Source of the DNA: CAZFMJ01 sp964520045 | GTDB taxonomy: Bacteria > Elusimicrobiota > Elusimicrobia > Elusimicrobiales > CAZFMJ01 | Length of the DNA: 58,928 nucleotides | Direction of reading: 5' to 3' | Assembly: GCA_964520045.1 (NCBI GenBank) | Contig: CAZFMJ010000007.1 | Location: forward strand, 1-58,928 | Shown: piece after piece, positions 41,725 to 51,048 of the stretch | How positions within the stretch are numbered: position 1 is the stretch's first letter | Layout of the letters: each line of letters opens with the position of its first letter | Notes under the pieces: model-generated | What the model was told of the DNA's origin: nothing | Database searches by the model: none | Seen by the model: the letters and a program-made list of their open reading frames with translations, nothing else | Position numbers and translations under genes: made by a program

Positions 41725-41933
41725 ATATGGAACGCGGATAATTACAAACATCTGGAAAAAAGTCGAAGACTAACCGCAAAGAACGCAAAGAGCACGGAGT
41801 GAGTCTGCCGGAGATAACGGAAAACAAATTTTCCAGCCAAGTCATTGGTATGGATATGAGGCATAGTTAATGGTTTGCAATCTTTGCGTTCTTAGCGTAC
41901 ATTCTTTGCGTCCTTTGCGGTTTGGTTTGTTTA
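41725..41933 (+). mobile_element. Internally deleted GxxExxY element without a nested DH element
   Basis: The left part (CGCGGATAATTACAAACATC, then CGAAGACTAACCGCAAAGAA) and right end (TCTTTGCGTTCTTAGCG... TTCTTTGCGTCCTTTGCGG) match the full element. The gene start (GAGATAACGGAAAACAAATT...) is joined to the gene end (GTTAATGGTTTGCAATC) through ATGAGGCATA, so the stop codon has decayed too. The DH insertion seen in the other two deleted copies is missing. Confidence 0.75.
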
Positions 41934-42002
41934 TTGAGGCTGGGAGTTTTGGCGTTTCCGTGGTCAATGTTTGATAATGCAGATAAAAAAGCAGGAGGGA
42001 AA

Positions 42003-43604
42003 ATGAAATTTATAAAAATATTGATATTTTTCGCTTTTTTGCCGGCCGGCTTGGGATTGTGCCAGACGGACGCGGTTTTAAACAACCATAAAGTGGTTCT
42101 GGATGCGCAAAAAAAAATACTGCCATGGGTTGTTCCTCAGGACAGGGCTTTTGATAAAGTCATCCGGCTTGCATGGAATTTTCTGCTTAAAAAAACGCTT
42201 GTGGAATCCAACGGGCTTAAGAGCTATTTTACCCACTGCTGTGTCGACCAGAAGACATTTATGGGCACAGAATGGCCTCATAATCCAGCCGGGCTTTACG
42301 CCATGTTTACGGATTCCGCTCTGGCGTATTACGCCTATTCGGGGGATATCTCTGTCATAAATCTTGCGCGGGAAACGCTGGACTACCAGCTCAAGCACGG
42401 AACAACGCCCTCGGACTGGGAATGGGCGAAAGTCCCTTATTCAAGCAGTCATTACGGCGACAAGGAATACCGCGGGGGCTATGATTTTCTTTATGATCCG
42501 AAACTGCCGGGAAGAGGGGACGGATACGGAGTAGTTGAGCCTGATAAAATAGGCGAACTTGGGTTTGGGTATTTGAAGTTTTATGAGTTTAGCGGCGAGC
42601 CGAAATATAAAAAAGCCGCCATAGCCTGCGCGGACGCTCTTGCGAAACATATAAGAAAAGGCGATAAGATAAAATCTCCGTGGCCTTTCAGGGTTTACGC
42701 CGAGACCGGAAGGATAAGGGAGGAATACACTTCCAATGTTTTGGGTCCGGTAAAACTGCTGGACGAGCTTATGCGCCTTAAAATAGGAGACGCGGTTTTA
42801 TATAAAAAAACGCGGGATGCGGCATGGGCGTGGCTAATGGAATATCCCATGAAGAATAATCTGTGGTCGGCATATTTTGAGGACGTTGTCGTATATGAAA
42901 AGCCGGAAAATTTCAACCAGATAACGCCGCTTGAGACGATCAGATATATAATGGAGCATCCGGAATATGACCCCGACTGGGAAAAACACGTCCCCGCCGT
43001 TATTAAATGGGTGGAGAAGATATTTGCGGGGGATACGGATAAGGAAAAAGGGGCGCAGTGGGGCGCAAACGCCATATCCGAGCAGATCCACTACATGTAT
43101 AAAATGGGAAGCCACACCGCAAGATATGCGTCCGTAAACGTCTTGTGGCATGAAAAAAACGGCGATGAGACGGCCAAAGAAAAGGCATTCAGGTCCTTTG
43201 CCTGGGCGACCTATTCATGTAAAGAAAACGGCATAGTGAATCTTGGTCCCGTGGAACAGCAGGTCTGGTTTTCGGACGGATACGGCGATTATGTTAAACA
43301 TTTTCTGGCCGGCATGGCTTCCGCTCCGGAATGGTCTCCCTCCGGCGAAAATCATCTTTTGCGCTCGTCTTCGGTAATCACTAAAGTGACTTACATATCC
43401 GGCGGAATAAGCTATGAAACATTTTACGCGGATTCTGAGGAAATTCTGCGCGTTAATTTCAAGCCCGCCGTAGTCACAGCCGGAAACAAGGGCCTTGAAA
43501 AGCGCAATGATACGGAAAAACCCGGCTGGGTTTACGACGAAAAAAGCGGAGTTCTTAAAATAAGGCACGCCGGAGCCAAAAATATAAAAATTACGGCGGG
43601 ATAA
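42003..43604 (+). CDS. Secreted six-hairpin glycosidase-like protein
   Basis: The start at 42003 follows GCAGGAGGGAAA; the frame is open further upstream but there it runs through the mobile element. The 533-residue product has a signal peptide (KILIFFAFLPAGLGL). Repeated helix pairs with aromatic residues (NPAGLYAMFTDSALAYYAYSG, GELGFGYLKFYEFSGEPKYKKA, NVLGPVKLLDELM) suggest an (alpha/alpha)6 barrel, as in several glycoside hydrolase and epimerase families. A beta-rich end follows. I cannot name the family or catalytic residues. It stands just before glgP, but being exported it need not act on the same glucan. Confidence 0.6.
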   Translation: MKFIKILIFFAFLPAGLGLCQTDAVLNNHKVVLDAQKKILPWVVPQDRAFDKVIRLAWNFLLKKTLVESNGLKSYFTHCCVDQKTFMGTEWPHNPAGLYAMFTDSALAYYAYSGDISVINLARETLDYQLKHGTTPSDWEWAKVPYSSSHYGDKEYRGGYDFLYDPKLPGRGDGYGVVEPDKIGELGFGYLKFYEFSGEPKYKKAAIACADALAKHIRKGDKIKSPWPFRVYAETGRIREEYTSNVLGPVKLLDELMRLKIGDAVLYKKTRDAAWAWLMEYPMKNNLWSAYFEDVVVYEKPENFNQITPLETIRYIMEHPEYDPDWEKHVPAVIKWVEKIFAGDTDKEKGAQWGANAISEQIHYMYKMGSHTARYASVNVLWHEKNGDETAKEKAFRSFAWATYSCKENGIVNLGPVEQQVWFSDGYGDYVKHFLAGMASAPEWSPSGENHLLRSSSVITKVTYISGGISYETFYADSEEILRVNFKPAVVTAGNKGLEKRNDTEKPGWVYDEKSGVLKIRHAGAKNIKITAG

Positions 43605-43666
43605 ATTTCTTTTTATCTTTATTTTTTGTATTCTTGAGACACTACACTACGAAAAGGGGCGAAAAT

Positions 43667-46219
43667 ATGAAAACGCATTCATTTAACGTGATTCCCAATC
43701 TTCCTGAAAATCTTAAAAAACTGGCGGATATTTCCATGAACATGTGGTTTACATGGAATTGGGAAGCCATAATGATGATGGTGGGCATGGATGAAGGTTT
43801 ATGGCATAAATCCCATAGAAATCCGAAGTGGGTTCTGGGCAGTCTGCCCCCTGAAAGGCTGGATGAGCTCAGCCGCGATCCGGAGTTTTTGAAGCGTCTT
43901 GAAAGCGTATGGGGGCATTATCAGGATTATCTTAAAAGGCCGACATGGTTTGAAAAATACCGGTCTCCGCAGGAGGAAGGTTTTACCGCCGCGTATTTTT
44001 CAATGGAATACGGGATAGGAGAAGGTCTTCCGATATATTCGGGAGGACTCGGCATGCTTTCCGGAGATCATCTCAAAACTGCCAGCGATTTGGGGCTTCC
44101 GGTCATAGGCGTGGGCCTTCTTTATCAGAAGGGCTATATCCAGCAGGTGCTTAACCGTGATTTCTGGCAGGTGGAGCGCTATCCTGAAAATGACTGGTAT
44201 AATATGCCGGTCCAAATCGTCAATGACGGTTCGGATAAGCCGCTTCGCGTCGAAGTTCCGCTGGGCGACGAAATAATAAAGGCCGGGGTATGGAAAGTTC
44301 CCGTGGGCAGAACGTCTCTTTATCTTCTTGACACCAATATTCCTGATAATCCTCCGCATTACCGCGATATAACGGAACAGCTTTACGGGGGCGACCGCGA
44401 AACCAGAATACGGCAGGAAATAGTTCTGGGCGTGGGCGGAGTTAAAGCTCTTTCGGCCATGGGCATAAATCCCACCGTGTATCATATAAACGAGGGGCAT
44501 TCGGCATTCCTTCTTTTTGAAAGGATACGCATGCTTATGTCGGAAAATAAATTTTCTTTTTCCCAGGCGCGGGAAGCGGTGTGGGCAAGCTCCGTTTTTA
44601 CGACGCATACTCCGGTGATAGCAGGAAACGAGCATTTTGATCCAGGGCTTGTAAAACGCTACATGGAGCCGTATTCAAGACAGTTCGGCATTTCATGGGA
44701 TGAGTTCCTTAAAATGGGAAAAGAGGACGACAATTCGCCGTCCTTCTGCATGACCGTGGTGGCTCTGCGTCTTGCGGCTTTTCTTAATTCCGTAAGCCTT
44801 CTGCATCAGAAAACTTCAAGGAGCATGTGGCAGAAGGTCTGGCCCAGCCTTCCCGAGCATGAAATTCCGATACAAAATGTTACAAACGGCGTGCATACCT
44901 GCTCATGGGTGAGCCACGAGTACCACGAACTTTACCGGAAATACATAACGCAGGCGGGGCAAAGCTGTGACGCCGATATGGCGGATGCCGCGATGTGGGC
45001 AAAAGTGGAAAATATCCCCGACGAAGAATTATGGGGCGCCCATATAATACGCAAGAACAAGCTTTTTAATCTTGTGAGGGACAGGCTTAAAAGGCAGTTG
45101 ACCAGGCAGGGAGCGGATCCCACTGTGGTCGGCGATGTGAACGCGTTATTTGATCCGGGCCTGCTTACCATAGGTTTTGCCCGCAGGTTCGCAAGCTATA
45201 AACGGGCAAATCTCATTTTTAGGGATTTGGAAAGGCTTGAAGAAATAGTCAATAACAGCAAGATGCCGGTGCAGTTTATTTTTGCCGGGAAAGCGCATCA
45301 GGCCGACACCGTAGGCAAGGAGATAGTCAAGTCCGTAGCCAGACTGATGACTGATAAGCGGTTCAGGGGCCGCGTCGTTTTCGTAGAAGACTACAATATG
45401 AATGTGGCGCGCTATCTGGTGCAGGGAGTCGACGTGTGGCTTAACAATCCGATAAGGCCTATGGAGGCTTCGGGCACGAGCGGAATGAAGGCGGCCGTAA
45501 ACGGTGTGCTCAACCTGTCTGTTTTAGACGGCTGGTGGTGCGAAGGCTATTCTCCCGAGACAGGCTGGGCGGTAGGCGGAGCCGAGCAGTATAAGGATGA
45601 TGAAGAGCGGGATTATGTGGAATCGGAGGCGGTTTATAATCTCATACAGAAAGTGATAGCGCCGCTTTATTACAGGAAGGATGACAAGGGCATTTCGCGC
45701 GACTGGATGCGGATGATGAAATCCTCAATAAAAAAACTGGCTCCCGTATTTTCAACCCACAGAATGCTTCGCGAATATTACGACAGGTTTTATGTTCCGG
45801 CCAACCGCGCCTGCAGGAAACTGGCTTTTAACGGAGGGGCAAGAGAGGTCGCCGGGTGGCGCAGTAAGATAGAAATGAACTGGCCCATGGTGAAAGTAGC
45901 CGTGGAATCTTTCAAGCCCGACATGGAAATCCGGGCCGGCAATAAAGTGCCTGTAAGGGCAAAGGCATGGCTCGGAGAGCTTACTCCGGATGAAGTGGAA
46001 GTGCAGATTTATACCGGCAAAATAGACGCTTCCGGCAGTTTTATGAACGGAATGCCTGTTACTATGCATTCCGAAGGCAGGGACGGGGACGCATATGTTT
46101 TTGCCGCGGATATCCTGTGCGGAAAAAGCGGACGGCATAATTTTGCGGTAAGGGTGCTTCCCAAACACGGAGATCTGCCCCATTCGTTCATGCCGCTTTT
46201 TATAAAGTGGAATGAGTAA
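43667..46219 (+). CDS. glgP: Alpha-glucan (glycogen) phosphorylase
   Basis: The GT35 enzyme releases glucose-1-phosphate from glycogen or maltodextrins using PLP. The 850-residue protein is of the short type with an N-terminal DUF3417-like region (NLPENLKKLADISMNMWFTW). It continues with AAYFSMEYGIGEGLPIYSGGLG, HINEGHSAFL, VTNGVHTCSWVS and IGFARRFASYKRANL. The PLP lysine is in EASGTSGMKAAVNG. The start at 43667 follows AAAAGGGGCGAAAAT. There is no signal peptide, so it is cytoplasmic. Confidence 0.94.
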   Translation: MKTHSFNVIPNLPENLKKLADISMNMWFTWNWEAIMMMVGMDEGLWHKSHRNPKWVLGSLPPERLDELSRDPEFLKRLESVWGHYQDYLKRPTWFEKYRSPQEEGFTAAYFSMEYGIGEGLPIYSGGLGMLSGDHLKTASDLGLPVIGVGLLYQKGYIQQVLNRDFWQVERYPENDWYNMPVQIVNDGSDKPLRVEVPLGDEIIKAGVWKVPVGRTSLYLLDTNIPDNPPHYRDITEQLYGGDRETRIRQEIVLGVGGVKALSAMGINPTVYHINEGHSAFLLFERIRMLMSENKFSFSQAREAVWASSVFTTHTPVIAGNEHFDPGLVKRYMEPYSRQFGISWDEFLKMGKEDDNSPSFCMTVVALRLAAFLNSVSLLHQKTSRSMWQKVWPSLPEHEIPIQNVTNGVHTCSWVSHEYHELYRKYITQAGQSCDADMADAAMWAKVENIPDEELWGAHIIRKNKLFNLVRDRLKRQLTRQGADPTVVGDVNALFDPGLLTIGFARRFASYKRANLIFRDLERLEEIVNNSKMPVQFIFAGKAHQADTVGKEIVKSVARLMTDKRFRGRVVFVEDYNMNVARYLVQGVDVWLNNPIRPMEASGTSGMKAAVNGVLNLSVLDGWWCEGYSPETGWAVGGAEQYKDDEERDYVESEAVYNLIQKVIAPLYYRKDDKGISRDWMRMMKSSIKKLAPVFSTHRMLREYYDRFYVPANRACRKLAFNGGAREVAGWRSKIEMNWPMVKVAVESFKPDMEIRAGNKVPVRAKAWLGELTPDEVEVQIYTGKIDASGSFMNGMPVTMHSEGRDGDAYVFAADILCGKSGRHNFAVRVLPKHGDLPHSFMPLFIKWNE

Positions 46220-46531
46220 GAAGATGGTAGACGGTAGAAGGTAAACGGGAGACGGTGAAAAGCGGAGCCGTCATTCCTGCGAAAGCAGGAATCCAGACAC
46301 ATGATAGATTCCCGATTAAAGCGTTTGGGAAATGACAGGGAAAAAAGAGGACTGGCAACTGGGTGTCTGGGTCGCTGGGAAACTGGTGATGACTTATAAC
46401 TTCTTGAGGGTGGAAATATGAAATTAGGAATCAATATACCTCGCAGAATTGAATTTACAAGCATTAATTTTTAATGCTGTGAATTGTATCCGCAGTCCAT
46501 ACCTGCCTCTGAATTTTGCTAAACTTTTTAT
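46220..46531. other. Gene-free 312-bp gap with three repeat types
   Basis: GATGGTAGACGGTAGAAGG opens the gap. A GTCATTCCTGCGAAAGCAGG palindrome lies at 46269-46296. Near 46350-46390 come ACTGGGTGTCTGGGTCGC units. The last 130 bases hold no recognisable feature. Confidence 0.6.
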
Positions 46532-47278
46532 ATGATCAGAACCATATTTCTTTTTGCATTTCTATTATTTCCGTCTCTGGCGTCCGCTTCGGAAGTCGAT
46601 GTGGAGAAGATAGTGCGGGAGGTGGATAAGCTTTACCGGAGCAGCGCCAGCTATGCCGAGATGTCCATGACGATCGAGACTCCCGACTGGAAAAGGACGC
46701 TTGAGATGAAAGCCTGGACGCGGACCATGGATGAGACTTTCATAAGAATACTTTCTCCCAAAAAGGACGCGGGCATAGCGACATTGCGCAGGGGCAAAGA
46801 GATGTGGAATTATTATCCCAAAGTCGACAAGGTGTTAAAAGTCCCTCCTTCAATGATGATGGGCTCATGGATGGGCTCGGATTTTACCAATGACGATCTG
46901 GTTAAAGAGTCCTCATTTCTGGAGGACTATAATTACAGGCTGATTACTCCGAAAAAACCTCTTGCGGATTATTACTATATTGAATTTATTCCTAAAACCC
47001 AGACCGTCACGGTGTGGGGTAAAATAATAATCGCGGCGCGCAAAAAAGATTATATCCCGGTCGAAGAATCCTTTTTTGACGAAAAGGGCGTTTTGATGCG
47101 GGTGATGTGGCTAAGCGATATAAAGGAAATGGGTGGCAAACTCATACCTGCTTTCATAGAAATTATTCCGCGCAGCAAAGAAGGCCAAAAAACCACACTG
47201 CGCTACAAAACGGCGGTTTTCGCAACCAGTATAAACAGCGACGTATTCACTTTAAGAAATCTCAGGAGAAGAGATTAA
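46532..47278 (+). CDS. Outer-membrane lipoprotein-sorting-like protein (LolA-like)
   Basis: The 248-residue product has a signal peptide (TIFLFAFLLFPSLASA). Its LolA-like pattern includes YRSSASYAEMSMTIETPDW, LRRGKEMWNYYPKVDKVLKVPP, MMGSWMGSDFTNDDLVKES and TTLRYKTAVF. Such proteins carry lipidated cargo across the periplasm in an open beta-barrel half-cup. The genes after it encode two FtsX permeases, an ATPase and an outer-membrane barrel, so it is probably the shuttle of that system. There is no ribosome site before the ATG. Confidence 0.85.
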   Translation: MIRTIFLFAFLLFPSLASASEVDVEKIVREVDKLYRSSASYAEMSMTIETPDWKRTLEMKAWTRTMDETFIRILSPKKDAGIATLRRGKEMWNYYPKVDKVLKVPPSMMMGSWMGSDFTNDDLVKESSFLEDYNYRLITPKKPLADYYYIEFIPKTQTVTVWGKIIIAARKKDYIPVEESFFDEKGVLMRVMWLSDIKEMGGKLIPAFIEIIPRSKEGQKTTLRYKTAVFATSINSDVFTLRNLRRRD

Positions 47279-47420
47279 GACAGCGAGACGGCTAGGCGGC
47301 GAGACAGCGAGGCCGCAAGACGGCTGGACAGCGGTCTGGCAGCTCAGCTGCCCAGCCGTCCAGCAGTCTAGCCTTCTTAAACTGATGGTTCCGGCGGTCC
47401 AGCCGTCCAGCAGTCTAGCT
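47279..47420. repeat. GACGGCTGGACAGC-type inverted repeat block
   Basis: GACAGCGAGACGGCTAGGCG and GACGGCTGGACAGCGG are answered by CAGCCGTCCAGCAGTCTAGC twice, about 60 bp later. The block ends eight bases before the next start codon, so it makes the whole leader. Confidence 0.7.
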
Positions 47421-47427
47421 TTTTTAT

Positions 47428-48636
47428 ATGCTGCTAAAACTTGCGTTCCGCAATATTTTCAGGCAGAAGAGGCGGTCTTTTCTCACTGGGCTTACTATCG
47501 CCATGGGGACTTTTCTCTGCGCTGTTTTTTTGGGGATAAGCGAGGGAAGCTATTCCCGCCTCATAGACGCCTTCACGCGCGATCACACCGGCCATATCCA
47601 AATACACAGGAAAGGATATCCGGACAAGCCGGTTCTTTGTAAAACCATAAACGGGCTTGATGAAATAGAAAAGGCGCTTGCGGGCCGTTCCGAGGTGGTT
47701 TCATGGACGTCGAGGATCACCGCGCCGGCCATGGCGTTTTACGGCAATAGATCAACCTCTGTAAGAGTTATCGGAATAGACGGGAGGAAAGAGCCGCTTA
47801 CCACCAGATTTATGCGGAAAATACGTTCCGGCAGTTTCTTTTCATCCGCAGGAAACGAGGTAATTTTGGGCGCGGGCGCCGCAAAAATACTGGGCGCGCG
47901 GACAGGCGGTGAAATAGCGCTTATAAGTCAGGCGGGGGACGGCTCCGTAGCCAATGCTGTTTTTACCGTCTCCGGCGTGATAGGAAAGGACAACGATTCT
48001 TACGAGCGGCTGAACTGCTATATGGAAATCCGGACAGCCGGCAGTTTTTTCGCGCTGGAAAACAGATATCATGAAATAGCGGTTCTGTTAAAAAAGCCGT
48101 CGCTTTCAGTTAAAACGGCGCAATTAATAAATAACGCCCTTAACAATTCCGATCTGGAGGCATTGCCGTGGCAGGAGATTGAAAAGCCTTTTTATAAGGC
48201 GATGAAAGCCGACAAAAAAGGCAATACGATAATGCTGGTGATAATACTTGTTCTTATGGCCGTGGGAGTGCTCAATACTGTGCTTATGACGATACTCGAG
48301 CGCACCCGCGAATTCGGCATATTGAAAGCTCTGGGCTCCAGGCCTTCCGGCATATTTTTGCTCATAGTCTTGGAAACGGTTTTCCTTGCGGTTGTTTCGG
48401 TGTGCGCCGGCATTGCGATGGGCATGGCCGCGAATTTCCTGCTTGGAAAATACGGGATACCTTCCGGCCCCGCAGTTGAGATAGGGGGGATAAGGTTTGA
48501 AAAAATATACGGCAAGGTTTCATTCTATACCGTCTGGGCTCCTTCTTCGGCGGCGTTCTTGTCGGCCCTGCTTGTGAGCCTGCTCCCGGCTTTGCGCGCC
48601 GCAAGAATCGTGCCGGTAAAGGCTATAAGAGAATAA
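47428..48636 (+). CDS. ABC transporter permease, FtsX/LolC type (first)
   Basis: The 402-residue protein has an N-terminal membrane helix (FLTGLTIAMGTFLCAVFLG), a periplasmic MacB-like core of about 230 residues and three C-terminal helices (MLVIILVLMAVGVLNTVLM, with TREFGILKALGSRP between, then LLIVLETVFLAVVSV). It ends in the usual LLPALRAARIVPVKAIRE. This is the LolC/E-MacB plan for moving lipids or lipoproteins out of the inner membrane. It begins MLLKLAFRNIFRQKRRSFLTG, much like the second permease. No ribosome site is seen. Confidence 0.9.
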   Translation: MLLKLAFRNIFRQKRRSFLTGLTIAMGTFLCAVFLGISEGSYSRLIDAFTRDHTGHIQIHRKGYPDKPVLCKTINGLDEIEKALAGRSEVVSWTSRITAPAMAFYGNRSTSVRVIGIDGRKEPLTTRFMRKIRSGSFFSSAGNEVILGAGAAKILGARTGGEIALISQAGDGSVANAVFTVSGVIGKDNDSYERLNCYMEIRTAGSFFALENRYHEIAVLLKKPSLSVKTAQLINNALNNSDLEALPWQEIEKPFYKAMKADKKGNTIMLVIILVLMAVGVLNTVLMTILERTREFGILKALGSRPSGIFLLIVLETVFLAVVSVCAGIAMGMAANFLLGKYGIPSGPAVEIGGIRFEKIYGKVSFYTVWAPSSAAFLSALLVSLLPALRAARIVPVKAIRE

Positions 48637-48639
48637 GAA

Positions 48640-48760
48640 GACGGTAAACGGTAGACGGGAGAAGGTAGACGGAAAAATATACCGAGGAAAATTTAATACC
48701 GTTTTTGTTTTACCGTCTCCCGTTTACCATCTACCTTCTACCGATTAAAAAGGCGGAAAG
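48640..48760. repeat. GTAGACGG-type inverted block between the two permease genes
   Basis: GACGGTAAACGGTAGACGGG is answered by TTTTACCGTCTCCCGTTTACC. It ends in CTTCTACCGATTAAAAAGGC, almost the same as the block ending near 22372. Confidence 0.75.
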
Positions 48761-48782
48761 GTTGAAAACAGAGACTTATAAT

Positions 48783-49988
48783 ATGTTATTAAAACTTTCT
48801 TTGCGCAATATTTTAAGGAACAGGCGGAGGACGTTTCTCACCGGCCTTGTGATAGGCATCGGGCTTGCCGCGCTGATGTTTACCGATTCCCTTGTCATAG
48901 GCACGCGCGAAAATATGACGCATGCGGTTACCGACACGTTTCTTGGAAACGGGCAGATACATTCCGCGGGCTTCAGGGAAACGCTTGATTCCGCTCTTAC
49001 TGTTAAAAAACCGGAAAAGCTGTCCGCTCTTCTTGATAATGATCCGCAGGTTAAGGCCTGGAGTCCCCGCGCCTTGGCTTACGGCATGATTTCTTCTCCA
49101 GCTAATATCGCTCCCGCCGTAGTCTACGGCATAGAACCTTTAGCTGAAAGGCGCGTGTCCAAAATAGCGCAGGCGGTAAAAGAGGGCGGTTATCTTGAAG
49201 TCTCCGGAGGCGGCGCAAACCAGATCCTCATAGGCAGGAAACTTGCCGAAACAATGGAGGCCGGGATAGGCGATAAGCTGGTAGCCACCGTATCTCACGC
49301 CGGCACCGGCGGACTCAGCCAGGAGCTTTTCCGCGTGAAGGGGATCTTTGAATTCGGGGACAGGGAAATGGACGGCAGAATGGTTTTTGTAAATCTTGAG
49401 ACCGCGCAAAGTCTTCTGGGAATAAATAAAAACTTCCATGAGATAGCGGTAAGGACCGATGAAACGGCGGCGGATAATTTCTGGAAAAAATATTCGGGAG
49501 ACGGCAATGAGTCGCTGGGCTGGAAAGAGCTTCTGCCTGAGATGAGCTCGGCTCTCGATTTCGCCGATTTTTCCACGCTTATACTGGGGGTGATAATATT
49601 TGCGGTTGTCTGCGTGGGGGTCGTAAATACGCTTTTCATGTCAATATACGAGCGGATGTTCGAGTTCGGGATATTAAGAGCGGTGGGCACAAGGTCTTTT
49701 TCAATGGCCGGGATAATAATGCTTGAGGCGGGATGGCTTTCTTTTTTCAGCATGATAATAGGGGCTGTTCTGGGATGGGCGGTAATTTATATAGTTTCAA
49801 GAACAGGCATACGCTATGAGGGGATTGAACTTGCAGGCGTGACCATATACAGCATTTACCCTGTTCTGCAGGCAAGGCAGTTTTTCGTATTTCCGGCCTA
49901 TGTCTTTATTCTGACGCTGTTGGCGGCTTTATACCCGGCTTTTTACGCCTCAAGAATAACGCCGGTAAAAGCAATGAGGCATGAATAA
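48783..49988 (+). CDS. ABC transporter permease, FtsX/LolE type (second)
   Basis: The start at 48783 is chosen because the homologous sequence (LLKLSLRNILRNRRRTFLTG) begins there; upstream codons belong to a GTAGACGG repeat. The 401-residue product has the same layout as the first permease: one helix, a periplasmic MacB core, three helices (FSTLILGVIIFAVVCVGVVN; FEFGILRAVGTRS; LEAGWLSFFSMII) and the ending YPAFYASRITPVKAMR. The two permeases probably form a heterodimer. Confidence 0.9.
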   Translation: MLLKLSLRNILRNRRRTFLTGLVIGIGLAALMFTDSLVIGTRENMTHAVTDTFLGNGQIHSAGFRETLDSALTVKKPEKLSALLDNDPQVKAWSPRALAYGMISSPANIAPAVVYGIEPLAERRVSKIAQAVKEGGYLEVSGGGANQILIGRKLAETMEAGIGDKLVATVSHAGTGGLSQELFRVKGIFEFGDREMDGRMVFVNLETAQSLLGINKNFHEIAVRTDETAADNFWKKYSGDGNESLGWKELLPEMSSALDFADFSTLILGVIIFAVVCVGVVNTLFMSIYERMFEFGILRAVGTRSFSMAGIIMLEAGWLSFFSMIIGAVLGWAVIYIVSRTGIRYEGIELAGVTIYSIYPVLQARQFFVFPAYVFILTLLAALYPAFYASRITPVKAMRHE

Positions 49989-49989
49989 G

Positions 49990-50215
49990 AAGAAGGTAGA
50001 CGGAAGAAATAAGAGGGTAGACGGCCCATTCCTTCCTCAAAAGCAGTGAGAATGGGCCGCCCCAAACTCACTGATTTTAATGATTGTTTGGGGCGGGAGA
50101 TGGTAGATGGTAGACGGAAGAAAATAAGAGGGGAAACCGAGAAAAAATCACCTTATGTCTTTTTCTTTATTTATTGTACCTTCTACCGTCTACCTTTTAC
50201 CGTTTACCCTCTGCT
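49990..50215. repeat. GTAGACGG block interrupted by a DH element
   Basis: GAAGGTAGACGGAAGAAATA starts the block. A DH element (50025-50094) is inserted after GGGTAGACGG, and the repeat resumes with GGGAGATGGTAGATGGTAG. The opposite arm (CTTCTACCGTCTACC, then TTTACCGTTTACC) ends a few bases before the next ATG. Confidence 0.75.
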
Positions 50216-50220
50216 GATTT

Positions 50221-50946
50221 ATGAACATTCAAAATAAACCAGTCCCTGTGATAGACGTTGAAAAGGTGAGCAAAATATACGGCTCCGGCGAAACCGCCGT
50301 CACGGCGGTAAATTCGGTTTCAGTAAAGATATATCAGGGAGAATTTACCGCCATAATAGGTCCTTCGGGGTCCGGAAAATCCACTCTGCTTAATATCATA
50401 GGGGGGCTGGATATTCCGTCTTCCGGAAGCGTATTGCTTTCCGGAAAGTCTATAAGCGCGATGACAGGCAGGGAGCTTTCTGATTTCAGGCGCGATAGGA
50501 TAGGCTTTGTTTTTCAGTCATACAATCTTATTCCCGTTCTCAATGTGGCGGAAAATGTTGAATATATCATGCTTCTTCAGGGGATAGGCTCCGCTGAGCG
50601 CAGGCACAGGGTCATGGAGATGCTTGAGGAAGTGGGATTAGGCGATAAGGCGGAAAGAAAACCCAACCAGCTGTCCGGCGGTCAGCAGCAGAGGGCGGCG
50701 ATAGCAAGAGCGATGGTTTCAAAACCCGATATAATACTTGCCGATGAGCCTACCGCAAATCTGGATTCGGCCTCCGGCATAGCCCTTGTGGAGATGATGC
50801 GGGCCATCAATGAGAAAAGAAAAGTCACTTTTGTCTTTTCAACGCATGACTATAAAATAATAGAAAGAGCAAAACGCATGATAACTCTCAGGGATGGAGC
50901 GGTGGTGGAAGACGGTAAACGGGAAACGGTAGATGGTAGACGGTAA
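50221..50946 (+). CDS. ABC transporter ATP-binding protein (LolD/MacB type) with a repeat-derived tail
   Basis: The 241-residue ATPase has Walker A GPSGSGKSTLLNI, Q-loop GFVFQSYNLIPVLN, signature LSGGQQQRAAIARA, Walker B ILADEPTANLD and the H-loop (STHD). It should drive the two FtsX permeases. The domain ends near AKRMITLRDGAVV. The remaining residues (EDGKRETVDGRR) are the translation of a GTAGACGG repeat. No ribosome site precedes the ATG, which follows directly on a repeat arm. Confidence 0.92.
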   Translation: MNIQNKPVPVIDVEKVSKIYGSGETAVTAVNSVSVKIYQGEFTAIIGPSGSGKSTLLNIIGGLDIPSSGSVLLSGKSISAMTGRELSDFRRDRIGFVFQSYNLIPVLNVAENVEYIMLLQGIGSAERRHRVMEMLEEVGLGDKAERKPNQLSGGQQQRAAIARAMVSKPDIILADEPTANLDSASGIALVEMMRAINEKRKVTFVFSTHDYKIIERAKRMITLRDGAVVEDGKRETVDGRR

Positions 50947-51046
50947 AAAGGAAACAGAAGAGGGAAAATAGAAAAGAAAATTACCTTATGTCTTTTTCTT
51001 GATTTTTTGTACCTTCTACCATCTCCCATTTACCATCTACCTCTCA
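50906..51046. repeat. GTAGACGG-type inverted block at the end of the ATPase gene
   Basis: The left arm (GGAAGACGGTAAACGGGAAA) is coding for the ATPase tail. The right arm (ACCTTCTACCATCTCCCATT, then TACCATCTACC) ends three bases before the next start codon. Confidence 0.75.
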
Positions 51047-51048
51047 AT

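Larger units (their letters stand above)
41463..42002. other. Gene-free 540-bp gap: terminator, DH element and GxxExxY remnant
   Basis: From left to right it holds a terminator hairpin (41497-41534), an ACCACTGAGACGCGG-type motif broken by a DH element (41588-41656), about 70 bp without recognisable structure, and a deleted GxxExxY element (to about 41933). The leader of the next gene completes it. Confidence 0.65.

Noticed and set aside
42078..42398. Minus-strand open frames opposite the six-hairpin protein and other long genes
   Set aside because: They are mirror frames of well-supported genes and show no domain or start signal of their own.
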